Positions 8,368 through 16,721 of a DNA stretch of 64,000 nt are shown here, in pieces. Source of the DNA: Allostella sp. ATCC 35155 (GTDB taxonomy: Bacteria > Pseudomonadota > Alphaproteobacteria > ATCC43930 > Allostellaceae). The notes beneath the pieces are model-generated. The model had not been told where the DNA came from. It ran no database searches and saw nothing but the letters and a program-made list of their open reading frames with translations. The stretch covers positions 4,522,001-4,586,000 of the forward strand of contig AP019701.1 in assembly GCA_006738865.1 (NCBI GenBank), in the 5' to 3' direction. The position numbers and the translations under genes were made by a program. The first letter of the stretch is position 1; each line of letters opens with the position of its first letter.

Positions 8368-8928
8368 CTATTCCGGGATCGGTCCGGTCCGCCGATAGAA
8401 GACCGACATGGTGGCGACCTCGACGCCGAAGCGCCGCACCGAGGCGCGGGCGATCAGCACCCCGCCCGGCTGCAGCCAGAACCAGTCGTCGAAGGTGAAC
8501 CGCGTCCCGTCGGAGCCGGGCACCCGGCGCGTGTAGACCCAGTGGAAGGCGTTGCCCGCCTGCCGCCCTTCGGCCGTGCCGACGAGCCGCGGCTCATGCC
8601 CCTCATAGCGTCCGTCCGCCAGACGCCGGATCGACCATTCCAGGCGGTCTTCGCTGCCGTCGTCGAAACGGTAGGTCTCGACCAGTCGCAGCGTCCGGCT
8701 GTCCGCGTCCCACTTGCCGCGCGCGTCGATGCGGAACTGGCGCCGCAGCGTGCCGAAGCGCGACTGCATGATGCCCCAGCCCTCGGCCGGGCCGGCAAAC
8801 CAGTCCTCCAGCACGAAGGCCGGCTCGCGCCCGGCAAACTCCTCCACCTTCATCTCGCCACACCCCGCGACGAGGGCGGCCAGAGCGATCCCGCCCACGG
8901 CCAGCCCGAGCCTGCGCCGTATCGCCAT
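8368..8928 (-). CDS. DUF3833 family lipoprotein
   Basis: 186 residues. The N-terminus MAIRRRLGLAVGGIALAAL followed by VAGC is a lipoprotein signal peptide with a clear lipobox (Cys at about residue 24). The mature part matches DUF3833, a family of outer-membrane-associated lipoproteins of unknown function: FAGREPAFVLEDWFAG near the N-terminus and the closing DDWFWLQPGGVLIARASVRRFG are diagnostic. Family members are often described as bacterial lipocalin-like beta-barrels; that assignment is from family knowledge, not from anything specific here. It converges with the oxidase operon and diverges from the aldo/keto reductase at 9064, with which it shares a short upstream region. Confidence 0.85.
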   Translation of the reverse strand: MAIRRRLGLAVGGIALAALVAGCGEMKVEEFAGREPAFVLEDWFAGPAEGWGIMQSRFGTLRRQFRIDARGKWDADSRTLRLVETYRFDDGSEDRLEWSIRRLADGRYEGHEPRLVGTAEGRQAGNAFHWVYTRRVPGSDGTRFTFDDWFWLQPGGVLIARASVRRFGVEVATMSVFYRRTGPIPE

Positions 8929-9063
8929 CCTGCTGCCCTCCCGCGCCTTCGGATCGGAAGGGCCAACGGCAGGCGACAAGGAGCGTTCCCGCCGGGGCTG
9001 GTGCAGGCGCGAACGAGTTGCGACAATCGGGGTCCTCGCCCACGGAACCCCAGGGAAGAAGAC

Positions 9064-10098
9064 ATGGAATATCGTCTGCTCGGCGGATCGGGCTTCATGG
9101 TGCCCGCCCTCAGCTTCGGCACGGCCACCTTCGGCGGCGGCAACGACTTCTTCCGCGCCTGGGGCGCGACGGACGTCGCCGAGGCCGAACGCATGATCGA
9201 CCTCTGCCTCGATGCCGGCCTCAACATGTTCGACACCGCCGACGCCTACTCGCTCGGCATGGCCGAGGAGATCCTGGGGCAGGCGATCCGCGGCAAGCGC
9301 GACCGCCTGCTGATCTCGACCAAGGCCACCTTCCGCGTCGGCCAGGGCCCCAACGACGTCGGCAGCTCGCGCCACCACCTCGTCGCCGCCTGCGAGGCCA
9401 GCCTGAAGCGCCTCGGCATCGACCATATCGACCTCTGGCAGATGCACGGCTTCGATGCGCTGACCCCGATCGAGGAGACGATGCGCGCGCTGGACGACCT
9501 CGTCCGCGCCGGCAAGGTCCGCTACATCGGCTGCTCGAACTTCTCCGGCTGGCACCTGATGAAGGCGCAGGCGATCGCCGACCGCTACGGCTGGACGCGC
9601 TACGTCGCCCACCAGCTCTATTATTCGCTGATCGGCCGCGAGTACGAGTGGGAGCTGATGCCGCTCGCCGTCGACCAGAAGGTCGGCGCCGTGGTGTGGA
9701 GCCCGCTGGCCGGCGGCCGCCTCTCCGGCAAGCTGGGGCGGAACCGCGTGCCGGGCAAGGACACCCGCCACGGCCAGCTCGGCGGCATGGGCCCCGAGTT
9801 CCCCGAGGAGCAGCTCTACGACATCGTCGACGTGCTCTATGCCCTGGCCGAGGAAACCGGGCGGACGGTGCCCCAGGTGGCGCTCAACTGGGTGCTGCGC
9901 CGCCCGACCGTCGCCACCGTCATCGTCGGCGCGCGCAACGAGGCGCAGCTGAAGGAGAACCTGGGCGCGGTCGACTTCGCCCTGACGCCGGAACAGGTGG
10001 CGCGCCTCGACGCGGTCAGCCACCGCCCGCCGGTCTACCCCTACTGGCACCAGCGGCGGACCAGCATGGACCGCAATCCGCCGCTCTTCGTGAAGTAG
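9064..10098 (+). CDS. Aldo/keto reductase
   Basis: 344 residues, a normal length for the (beta/alpha)8-barrel NADPH-dependent aldo/keto reductases that reduce aldehydes and ketones. The catalytic tetrad is recognisable: Asp in NMFDTADAYSLG with the Tyr five residues on, Lys in LLISTKATF, and His in DLWQMHGFD. The C-terminal ATVIVGARNEAQLKENLGA is the cofactor-binding segment. It resembles the YajO/PdxI-type branch, but the substrate is not evident. The start is fixed by a purine-rich GGGAAGAAG just before ATG 9064. A 12-bp stem-loop at 10107-10137 follows the stop. Confidence 0.93.
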   Translation: MEYRLLGGSGFMVPALSFGTATFGGGNDFFRAWGATDVAEAERMIDLCLDAGLNMFDTADAYSLGMAEEILGQAIRGKRDRLLISTKATFRVGQGPNDVGSSRHHLVAACEASLKRLGIDHIDLWQMHGFDALTPIEETMRALDDLVRAGKVRYIGCSNFSGWHLMKAQAIADRYGWTRYVAHQLYYSLIGREYEWELMPLAVDQKVGAVVWSPLAGGRLSGKLGRNRVPGKDTRHGQLGGMGPEFPEEQLYDIVDVLYALAEETGRTVPQVALNWVLRRPTVATVIVGARNEAQLKENLGAVDFALTPEQVARLDAVSHRPPVYPYWHQRRTSMDRNPPLFVK

Positions 10099-10106
10099 CA
10101 ACGACG

Positions 10107-10137
10107 GGGTCCGCCGGCCGGCCGAGCCGGCGGACCC
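10107..10137 (+). terminator. Strong stem-loop after the aldo/keto reductase
   Basis: Perfect 12-bp inverted repeat (GGGTCCGCCGGC at 10107-10118 and its complement at 10126-10137) with a 7-base loop, nine bases after the stop codon. There is no uridine run behind it on the plus strand, so it may be a weak intrinsic terminator or a 3' RNA-stabilising structure. Confidence 0.6.
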
Positions 10138-10175
10138 TTGCGAACAAAAAGAGAATCTGGCTTTCTCGGGCGGGC

Positions 10176-12215
10176 ATGAGTCCCGCCGGCCACGCCTTCC
10201 TCGACAGCCTCAATCCCGAGCAGCGGCTCGCGGTCCTGCATGGCGACGGGCCGCTGCTGGTGATCGCGGGCGCGGGATCGGGCAAGACGATGACGCTGGC
10301 GCACCGGGTCGCCCGGCTGGTCGCGGACGGCGCCGATCCGCGGCGCATCCTGCTCCTCACCTTCTCGCGCCGCGCGGCGGCCGAGATGGCGCGGCGCGCG
10401 GCCCGCATCCTGGCGCGGCTGCCCGGTCCGCGCGCCGCCGCCCTCTCCTGGGCCGGCACCTTCCACGGCGTCGGCGCCCGCCTGCTGCGCCAGGAGGCCC
10501 ACCGGGTCGGCCTCTCGCCCGGCTTCACCATCCTCGACCGCGAGGATGCGGCCGACCTGATGGGGCTGGTGCGGCACGAGATCGGGCTGGCCGGTCGCGA
10601 CAGTCGCTTTCCCCTGAAGGCGACGTGCCTTGCCATCTATTCGCGCACCGTCAATGCCGAGGCCGAGCTGGCCGAGGTGCTCGACACCGCCTTTCCCTGG
10701 TGCCGCATGTGGGAGGCGGAGCTGCGGCGGCTGTTCGGCTCCTATGTCGACGCCAAGCAGCGCCAGCAGGTGCTCGACTATGACGACCTCCTGCTCTACT
10801 GGGCGCACGCCATGCTGGAGCCGGCGCTCGCCGCGGAGATCGGCGCGCGCTTCGACCATGTCCTGGTCGACGAGTACCAGGACACCAACCGGCTGCAGGC
10901 GACCATCCTCGGCGGCCTCAAGCCCGACGGCCGGGGTGTCACCGTGGTCGGCGACGACGCCCAGGCGATCTATGCCTTCCGCGCCGCGACCAACCGCAAC
11001 ATCCTCGACTTCCCGCAGCAGTTCCGGCCGCCGGCACGGGTGCTGACGCTGGAGCGCAACTACCGCTCGACGCGGCCGATCCTCGCCGCCTCGAACGCCG
11101 TCATCGCGCTCGCGGCCGAACGCTATGCCAAGGAACTCTGGAGCGACCGCGGCTCGGCCGAGCGGCCCCGGCTGGTCACCGTCGCGGACGAGGCCGACCA
11201 GGCGCGCTGCGTCGTGGCCGAGATCCTGGAGCGGCGGGAGGCGGGCCTCGCCCTCAAGGAGCAGGCGGTCCTCTTCCGCACCGCCCATCACAGCGGCGCG
11301 CTGGAGGTCGAGCTGGTCCGTCGCAACATCCCGTTCGTCAAGTTCGGCGGCCTCAAGTTCCTCGACACGGCGCACGTCAAGGACGTGCTGGCCGTGCTGC
11401 GGTGGGCGGAGAACCCGCGCGACCGCGTCGCCGGGTTCCGCGTCCTCCAGATCCTGCCCGGCATCGGCCCGGCCATCGCCGGCCGCGCCCTCGACCGCGT
11501 CGCCGAGGCCTTCGATCCCGAGATGGCGCTGGCCGCCCTCGCCCCGCCGGCCCGCACAGCCGAGGCCTGGCCGGCGCTGGTCGGGCTGGTCGGGCGCCTC
11601 GCCCGCCGCGCCGCCGGCTGGCCCGGCGAACTCGCCGACATCCGCGCCTGGTATGAGCCGCTCCTGCAGGAGCGCTTCGCCGACGCCGCGCCGCGGGCCG
11701 CCGACCTGGCACAGCTGGAGCAGATCGCCGGCGGCTATGCCTCGCGCGAACGCTTCCTGACCGAGCTGACCCTCGACCCGCCCGACGCCACCAGCGACGA
11801 GGCCGGCACGCCGCTGCTCGACGAGGACTACCTGATCCTGTCGACGATCCATTCGGCCAAGGGGCAGGAATGGACCGCCGTCCATGTCCTCAACGTCGTC
11901 GACGGGTGCATCCCGTCCGACATGGCGACCGGCCGCGCCTCGGAAATCGAGGAGGAGCGCCGCCTTCTCTATGTCGCGATGACGCGCGCCCGCGACCATC
12001 TCGCGCTGATGCTGCCGCACCGCTTCTACGTCCACCAGCAGAGCGCGGCCGGCGATCGCTACCTGCACGCCGCGCGCTCGCGCTTCATCCCGCCGGCCCT
12101 GCTGCCGCTGTTCGAGGAGACGCGCTGGCCCGCCCCACGCCCCGCCGCCGACCCGCCCGGCGCCGGGGGACCGGCGGCCGACATCGCCGCCCGCCTGCGC
12201 GCGATCTGGGGTTAG
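10176..12215 (+). CDS. UvrD/Rep/PcrA-family ATP-dependent DNA helicase
   Basis: 679 residues. A superfamily 1A 3'-5' helicase, which unwinds DNA during repair or replication restart. Motifs in order: Q motif and NPEQRLAV near 13-20; Walker A GAGSGKT at 32-38; motif Ia LLLTFSRRAAAEM; Walker B VDEYQDTN; motif III VVGDDAQAIYAFRAA; motif IV LERNYRSTRPIL; motif V LSTIHSAKGQEW; and motif VI EERRLLYVAMTRARD. It is shorter than UvrD proper (about 720) and lacks the long C-terminal tail, fitting a helicase of the Rep/PcrA-like branch. The start at 10176 is the first Met before the Q motif. Its stop overlaps the stop of the oxidoreductase on the other strand (12212-12215). Confidence 0.94.
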   Translation: MSPAGHAFLDSLNPEQRLAVLHGDGPLLVIAGAGSGKTMTLAHRVARLVADGADPRRILLLTFSRRAAAEMARRAARILARLPGPRAAALSWAGTFHGVGARLLRQEAHRVGLSPGFTILDREDAADLMGLVRHEIGLAGRDSRFPLKATCLAIYSRTVNAEAELAEVLDTAFPWCRMWEAELRRLFGSYVDAKQRQQVLDYDDLLLYWAHAMLEPALAAEIGARFDHVLVDEYQDTNRLQATILGGLKPDGRGVTVVGDDAQAIYAFRAATNRNILDFPQQFRPPARVLTLERNYRSTRPILAASNAVIALAAERYAKELWSDRGSAERPRLVTVADEADQARCVVAEILERREAGLALKEQAVLFRTAHHSGALEVELVRRNIPFVKFGGLKFLDTAHVKDVLAVLRWAENPRDRVAGFRVLQILPGIGPAIAGRALDRVAEAFDPEMALAALAPPARTAEAWPALVGLVGRLARRAAGWPGELADIRAWYEPLLQERFADAAPRAADLAQLEQIAGGYASRERFLTELTLDPPDATSDEAGTPLLDEDYLILSTIHSAKGQEWTAVHVLNVVDGCIPSDMATGRASEIEEERRLLYVAMTRARDHLALMLPHRFYVHQQSAAGDRYLHAARSRFIPPALLPLFEETRWPAPRPAADPPGAGGPAADIAARLRAIWG

Positions 12216-13447
12216 GCCCCGTCGCGGTCGAGGGCGAAATCGTCGAACCAGGGCTCGCGGCCGCCGGCGACGAGGCGGCGGATCATGCGCGAGGCGAGGA
12301 AGCTGAAGGTGATGCCGTTGCCGCCATAGCCATAGGCGGCGATGACCCGCGGCCGGTCGGGCACCGGCCCGATCAGCGGCAGGCCGTCCGCCGTCGTACC
12401 GAAGACGCCGGACCAGACGTGATCGGCCCGCGCCTCCGCCGCCGGCCACAGGCGCCGCAGCTTGGCGAGCAGAACGGCGGTCTTGGCCGAACTCGCCCGC
12501 TCGCGGTCGGCCGGCTCCACCATCCGCTCGTCATCCTCGCCGCCGACCACGATCCGGTCGTCGGGCGTGGTGCGGGCGTAGAGGTAGGGCGAGCCCGCTT
12601 CCCAGACGAGCGCACGCTCGCGCCATAGCTGGCCGGGGGCCTGCCGCGGGGTGGCGAGGGCCCAGCTCGAGACCAGCCGGTGCAGGCGTCCCGGTACGAA
12701 GTCCGGCATGACATAGCCGGTCGCCAGGACGACGTGCCCGGCCTCGACGACGCGGCCGTCGGCGCAGCCGACCAGCACGGACCGCCCCTGCTGCTCGTAG
12801 GCGACGGCATCGCCCGCATGCAGCCGCGCGCCGGCGGCCAGCGCCGCCCGCAGCAGGCGCAGCGACAATTGCAGCGGGTCGGCATCGGCCGATCCGGGCG
12901 CGACGATCGCCGCCGGACGATCGAAGCCGAACGCATCCCGCAGCGCCCCGTGATCGAGGAAGCTGCCGGGCAGGCCGGCCCTCCGTCGCAACGCATGCTC
13001 GGCCTCGAGGTCGGCGACGTCGCCGGTGTCGGCGGCGAGGAACACCGATCGGCGGCGCCGCATGCCGCAGTCGAGGCCGAGGTCGTCGATCAGCCCGCAC
13101 AGGCCGTCGGCGGCGGCGAAGCTGCGGCGATAGACGCGGGCGGCGCGGGCGAAGCCGTAGAGGTCGGCCAGTTCGGTCAGCGGCCGGTCGATCTCCCACT
13201 GCAGCATGGCCGTGCTGGCGGCCGTGCTGCCGAAGCCCGGCCGCCCGCGATCGAGAACGAGCACATCGTGCCCGCTGGCCGCGAGATGTTGGGCAGCGAG
13301 GGCGCCGGTGATGCCGGCCCCCACGACGAGCACGCCGCAGCGGCCGTCGCCGGCCAGCGGCCGCGGCGGGGGAAAGTGCGGTTCGTCGCGCCAGGGCGGC
13401 TCGCCGCCGCGGAGATCGGACTGTCGGGTGGTCTCGGGATCGAGCAT
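12212..13447 (-). CDS. FAD-dependent oxidoreductase of the DadA (D-amino-acid/glycine oxidase) superfamily
   Basis: 411 residues from the ATG at 13447-13445; a longer frame upstream is not needed and reads as low-quality sequence. The dinucleotide-binding motif VLVVGAGITGALAAQHL is at about 38-54, followed by HDVLVLDRGRPGFGSTAAST, typical of DAO-family enzymes that carry FAD and oxidise amines. The C-terminus AAYGYGGNGITFSFLASRM is the family's flavin-covering GxGxxG-like end. The substrate is unknown; an N-terminal 37-residue extension before the Rossmann fold is characteristic of the Rieske-less gamma-glutamylputrescine-oxidase-like group. It is divergent from the Gln/Asn-rich gene at 13578. 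Confidence 0.88.
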   Translation of the reverse strand: MLDPETTRQSDLRGGEPPWRDEPHFPPPRPLAGDGRCGVLVVGAGITGALAAQHLAASGHDVLVLDRGRPGFGSTAASTAMLQWEIDRPLTELADLYGFARAARVYRRSFAAADGLCGLIDDLGLDCGMRRRRSVFLAADTGDVADLEAEHALRRRAGLPGSFLDHGALRDAFGFDRPAAIVAPGSADADPLQLSLRLLRAALAAGARLHAGDAVAYEQQGRSVLVGCADGRVVEAGHVVLATGYVMPDFVPGRLHRLVSSWALATPRQAPGQLWRERALVWEAGSPYLYARTTPDDRIVVGGEDDERMVEPADRERASSAKTAVLLAKLRRLWPAAEARADHVWSGVFGTTADGLPLIGPVPDRPRVIAAYGYGGNGITFSFLASRMIRRLVAGGREPWFDDFALDRDGA

Positions 13448-13577
13448 CGCGGAGCTGCAACGCCCCAACCGTCTCGCGGTGGCAGGAAAGATTTCCGCCC
13501 CGGAACCGTCCACCCGGGGGCCGGTTGAATCGGTATCTCCCGCTGGGAGATCGAAAGATGACAAGGAGTCGAGGCTC

Positions 13578-13796
13578 ATGGCCAATCCGCAGAATCCGGC
13601 TGGAAACGACCCCCGCAAGCAGCAGAACCAGCAGAATCAGCAGAACCCCAACCCGCAGAACCCCGGCGCGCAGCCGCAGCCCGACGACCGCCGGCAGTCG
13701 CAGCAGGGCGAGCCGCAGCGCCGCCCCGGCGGCCAGTCACAGAACCCTCAGCAGGCGCAGGAAGGCGGCAAGCCGGGCCAGCAGTTCCGCAACTAG
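13578..13796 (+). CDS. Small Gln/Asn/Pro-rich, intrinsically disordered protein
   Basis: 72 residues. AAGGAG at 13563-13568 sits nine bases before the ATG and a good intrinsic terminator follows (13821-13848), so this is a stand-alone expressed unit. The composition is extreme: runs of Q, N, P, G and R, no Cys, Trp, Tyr, Val, Ile or Leu, and a single Phe next to the C-terminus. No fold or family is recognisable. The repeated unit is roughly QNQQNPN. Possible roles are an osmotic or desiccation-protective hydrophilin or a nucleic-acid-binding disordered peptide; neither can be shown from sequence. Confidence 0.75.
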   Translation: MANPQNPAGNDPRKQQNQQNQQNPNPQNPGAQPQPDDRRQSQQGEPQRRPGGQSQNPQQAQEGGKPGQQFRN

Positions 13797-13820
13797 CCGA
13801 CCTGCCGGCGTTGCACGGGA

Positions 13821-13848
13821 GGGGGAGGCCGCACGGTCTCCCCCTTTT
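13821..13848 (+). terminator. Rho-independent terminator after the Gln/Asn-rich gene
   Basis: GGGGGAGGCC and GGTCTCCCCC form a 10-bp stem (one G-U pair) closed by a four-base loop and followed directly by TTTT at 13845-13848. It lies 25 bases after the stop codon. Confidence 0.85.
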
Positions 13849-13903
13849 CGCATGTCCTCCCGGCGTAGCATCCTGCGGCAGCCATGGGAGGAGCGCGGGA
13901 CGG

Positions 13904-14794
13904 ATGAGCCAGTCGATCTTGAAGGTGGGATATGTCGGCATCGGCCTGATGGGCCGGCCGATGGCCCTGCGGCTGTTGCAGGCGGGCGTACCGCTCACGG
14001 TCTGGGGGCGGACGCCGGAGAAGGTGGCGGACGTCGTGGCCGCCGGCGCCGTTCTGGCCGACAGCGCCGCCGACTTGGCGCGGGCGAGCGACGTCGTCAT
14101 CGCCTGCGTTTCCGACACGGCGGCGGTGGAGGCGGTGGTGTTCGGCCCCGGCGGCATCGCCGAGGGCGCAGCGGCCGGCAAGGTGCTGGTCGACATGTCG
14201 ACCATTCATGCCGGGCGCAGCCGCGCCTTCGCCCGCCGCCTGCGCGAGGAAACCGGCATGGGCTGGATCGATGCGCCCGTGTCGGGCGGCCCGCCGGGCG
14301 CGGCGGCCGGCACCCTGGCGGTGATGGCGGGCGGCAGCGAGGCCGACTTCGCCTTCGTCCAGCCGGTGATCCGGCATCTGGCGGGGGCATTCACCCTGAT
14401 GGGCGGCCCCGGCGCCGGCCAGACGACCAAGATGGTGAACCAGGTGATCGTCGGCGGCTGCAAGTCCGTCATCGCCGAGGCGATCCAGCTGGCGATGAAT
14501 GCCGGCGTCGATGCCACCCGCCTGCCGGAAGCCTTCGCCGGCGGCCGCGCCGATTCCTCGCTGCTGCGTCAGTCGGTGCCGAAGATGGTGTCCGGCGACT
14601 TCACACCGACCGGCCATCTGCGGACGATGATGAAGGATCTCGACATGGTCATGGAGCTGGCGCGGGAGACGCGGACGCCCATGCCGATGACCGGCCTCGC
14701 GACCGAGATCCACCGCATGATGGTGGCCCACGGCCATGCCGACACCGACACCACCTCCGTCATCGCGCTGCTGCGCGACAAGCCCCTGCTGTAG
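13904..14794 (+). CDS. NAD(P)-dependent beta-hydroxyacid dehydrogenase (3-hydroxyisobutyrate dehydrogenase family)
   Basis: 296 residues, the usual length. The enzymes oxidise short beta-hydroxyacids such as 3-hydroxyisobutyrate or tartronate semialdehyde. Visible: nucleotide-binding VGYVGIGLMGRPMA near the N-terminus; substrate-binding DAPVSGGPPGAAAGTLAVMAGG; and the catalytic Lys in GQTTKMVNQV. The start at 13904 precedes the Rossmann strand by eight residues and follows a GGGAGGAGCG ribosome-binding region. It converges on hemA with only six bases between the two stops. The exact substrate is open; glyoxylate/succinic semialdehyde reductase activity is also found in this family. Confidence 0.92.
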   Translation: MSQSILKVGYVGIGLMGRPMALRLLQAGVPLTVWGRTPEKVADVVAAGAVLADSAADLARASDVVIACVSDTAAVEAVVFGPGGIAEGAAAGKVLVDMSTIHAGRSRAFARRLREETGMGWIDAPVSGGPPGAAAGTLAVMAGGSEADFAFVQPVIRHLAGAFTLMGGPGAGQTTKMVNQVIVGGCKSVIAEAIQLAMNAGVDATRLPEAFAGGRADSSLLRQSVPKMVSGDFTPTGHLRTMMKDLDMVMELARETRTPMPMTGLATEIHRMMVAHGHADTDTTSVIALLRDKPLL

Positions 14795-14800
14795 CCGGCG

Positions 14801-16018
14801 TCAGGCGGCCCGGCCGAGGCGGGTCGCGGCGAAGGCGTCGGTCAGCGCCGCCACGAGCTGGTCGATGTCGGCCGCCCCGTGCAGCGGCGAGGGCGTGATG
14901 CGCAGGCGCTCGCTGCCGACCGGGACGGTCGGATAGTTGATCGGCTGCACATAGACGCCGTGCCGCTCGAGCAGGATGTCGGCGATCGCCTTGCAGCGCC
15001 GCGCGTCGCCGACCATCACCGGCACGATGTGGCTGGGATTGTCGAGATGGGGGATGCCGGCGGCGTTGAGGCGCCGCCGTACCTCCGCCACGGTCGCCTG
15101 CTGCCGCCGGCGCTCCGCGTCGCTCGCCTTGAGGTGTCGGACCGCGGCGCGGGCGCCGGCGGCGACGGCGGGCGGCAGCGCGCTGGTGAAGATGAAGCCC
15201 GAGGCGAAGCTGCGCACGAAGTCGCAGAGGGCGGCCGAAGCGGCGATGTAGCCGCCCACGACGCCGAACGCCTTGGCGAGCGTGCCCTCGATCACCGTCA
15301 GGCGGTGGGCGATGCCCTCGCGCTCGGCGATGCCGCCGCCGCGGGGACCGTAGAGGCCGACGCCGTGCACCTCGTCGAGGTAGGTCATGGCGCCGTGCCG
15401 CTCGGCGACGTCGCAGATCTCCGCGATGGGGGCGATGTCGCCGTCCATGGAGTAGACGGATTCGAAGGCGACGAGCCTGGGCCGGGCCGGGTCGATGTGG
15501 GAAAGACAGCGGTCGAGGTCGGCCGGGTCGTTGTGCGCGAAGACATGGCGCTCGGCGCGGCTGTGGCGCATGCCCTCGATCATCGAGGCGTGGTTCTGGG
15601 CGTCGGAGAGGATGACGCAGCCCGGTATGCGCGAACCCAGCGTCGACAGCGTCGCCCAGTTCGAGACGTAGCCCGAGGTGAAGAGCAGCGCCGCCTCCTT
15701 GCCGTGGAGGTCGGCCAGCTCACGCTCGAGCAGGACATGCTCGTGGCTGGTGCCGGAGATGTTGCGCGTGCCGCCGGCGCCGGCGCCGCAGCGGTCGAGC
15801 GCCTCGTGCATGGCCGCCACGACGGCCGGGTGCTGGCCCATGCCGAGATAGTCGTTCGAGCACCAGACCGTGACCGGCCGGCCCCCGGGGCCGATGTCGT
15901 CGTGCCAGGTCGCGCGGGGAAAGTCGCCCGCCTGCCGCTCCAGGTCGGCGAAGACGCGGTAGCGCCCGTCCCGGCGCAGCCCGTCGAGCTCCCCCCGGAA
16001 GAAGGCGTCATGGTCCAT
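14801..16018 (-). CDS. hemA: 5-aminolevulinate synthase
   Basis: 405 residues. It condenses glycine with succinyl-CoA on pyridoxal phosphate to give 5-aminolevulinate, the first heme precursor in alphaproteobacteria. Visible: [10 protein letters not shown]; the glycine-rich [14 protein letters not shown]; the PLP-ring Asp and His in [12 protein letters not shown]; and the Schiff-base Lys249 in GTLAKAFG. The full length and intact motifs point to a working housekeeping-type enzyme. A GGAG at 16028-16025 precedes the ATG. The first 11 bases overlap the 3' end of the heme oxygenase gene, so it is the last gene of an overlapping three-gene operon with heme oxygenase and a sulfotransferase. That context is unusual. 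Confidence 0.97.
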   Translation of the reverse strand: MDHDAFFRGELDGLRRDGRYRVFADLERQAGDFPRATWHDDIGPGGRPVTVWCSNDYLGMGQHPAVVAAMHEALDRCGAGAGGTRNISGTSHEHVLLERELADLHGKEAALLFTSGYVSNWATLSTLGSRIPGCVILSDAQNHASMIEGMRHSRAERHVFAHNDPADLDRCLSHIDPARPRLVAFESVYSMDGDIAPIAEICDVAERHGAMTYLDEVHGVGLYGPRGGGIAEREGIAHRLTVIEGTLAKAFGVVGGYIAASAALCDFVRSFASGFIFTSALPPAVAAGARAAVRHLKASDAERRRQQATVAEVRRRLNAAGIPHLDNPSHIVPVMVGDARRCKAIADILLERHGVYVQPINYPTVPVGSERLRITPSPLHGAADIDQLVAALTDAFAATRLGRAA

Positions 16019-16721
16019 TTCGATCTCCAGGCTCGGAAGCCCCGGATATGGAATCCCGCGCCGGCCCTTCGCCATGCGCGAATGGTCGCGCGGCATCGGC
16101 GCCCACGGTGAGCGCGACGGCGATGTTCCAGCGGAAGGCCGCGCGCGCCGCGGCGACGGCCGGCCAGGGGCGGGCCATCGCCGCGCCCGCAGCGTCCAGC
16201 CGGCGGCGGTAGAGGGTGCGGAACTGCGCGCGGTCGCCGATGCCGGGGAAGGCATGGAAGGCCAGGCCCGCAAGGCCCAGCGTCCGGGCGAGCAGCCGCT
16301 CCAGGATCGGGCCGCCGCCGAGGTCGCCGAGCTGGCGGGCATAGGCATGGCCGACGAGCGCCCCGCCGTCGCCGCCGGCCGCCCGGGCGATTGCATCGCC
16401 ATAGCGGCCGCCCGCGGCCGACAGCGGCAGCGTCGCGGCCCAGTCCCCTCCTGCCAGACGCCGGAGATCGGCCTCCAGGGCCGCCGTCCGGTAGAGTTCC
16501 GGCAGGGCCAACGCCCCCGCGACGGAGCGACCGCGATGCGCCTCTAGCCCGGCCTCGAGCGCCCGGTAGGCCGGCAGAAGGTTGCGGAGATAGACGAGAT
16601 GCTCCGTCACCGTCGCCCGTCCGGCCAGCAGGCGGCCGACATGGCCGGCCCGCTCGGCCCGGCGGTGGAGGTCGCCGGTCGAGCGCCGCAGCCGCTCGGA
16701 CAGCGCAGCGGCGCCGGTCAT
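16008..16721 (-). CDS. Heme oxygenase-like protein (biliverdin-producing)
   Basis: 237 residues. The first helix [17 protein letters not shown] carries His19, the expected axial heme ligand, and the distal helix [21 protein letters not shown] matches the flexible glycine-rich distal helix of bacterial heme oxygenases (GDLSGG type). Such enzymes open heme to biliverdin, CO and iron; some bacterial members instead feed phytochromes. A tail of about 25 residues beyond the usual end overlaps the hemA start. Its ATG overlaps the stop of the sulfotransferase gene (ATGA). No reductase, phytochrome or heme-uptake gene is in the window, so the electron donor and purpose are unknown. Confidence 0.82.
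   Translation of the reverse strand: MTGAAALSERLRRSTGDLHRRAERAGHVGRLLAGRATVTEHLVYLRNLLPAYRALEAGLEAHRGRSVAGALALPELYRTAALEADLRRLAGGDWAATLPLSAAGGRYGDAIARAAGGDGGALVGHAYARQLGDLGGGPILERLLARTLGLAGLAFHAFPGIGDRAQFRTLYRRRLDAAGAAMARPWPAVAAARAAFRWNIAVALTVGADAARPFAHGEGPARDSISGASEPGDRNGP

Noticed and set aside
14801-16018. ALA synthase as a secondary-metabolite (C5N-unit) enzyme
   Set aside because: Sequence is like housekeeping HemA and no acyl-CoA ligase or polyketide genes are nearby.
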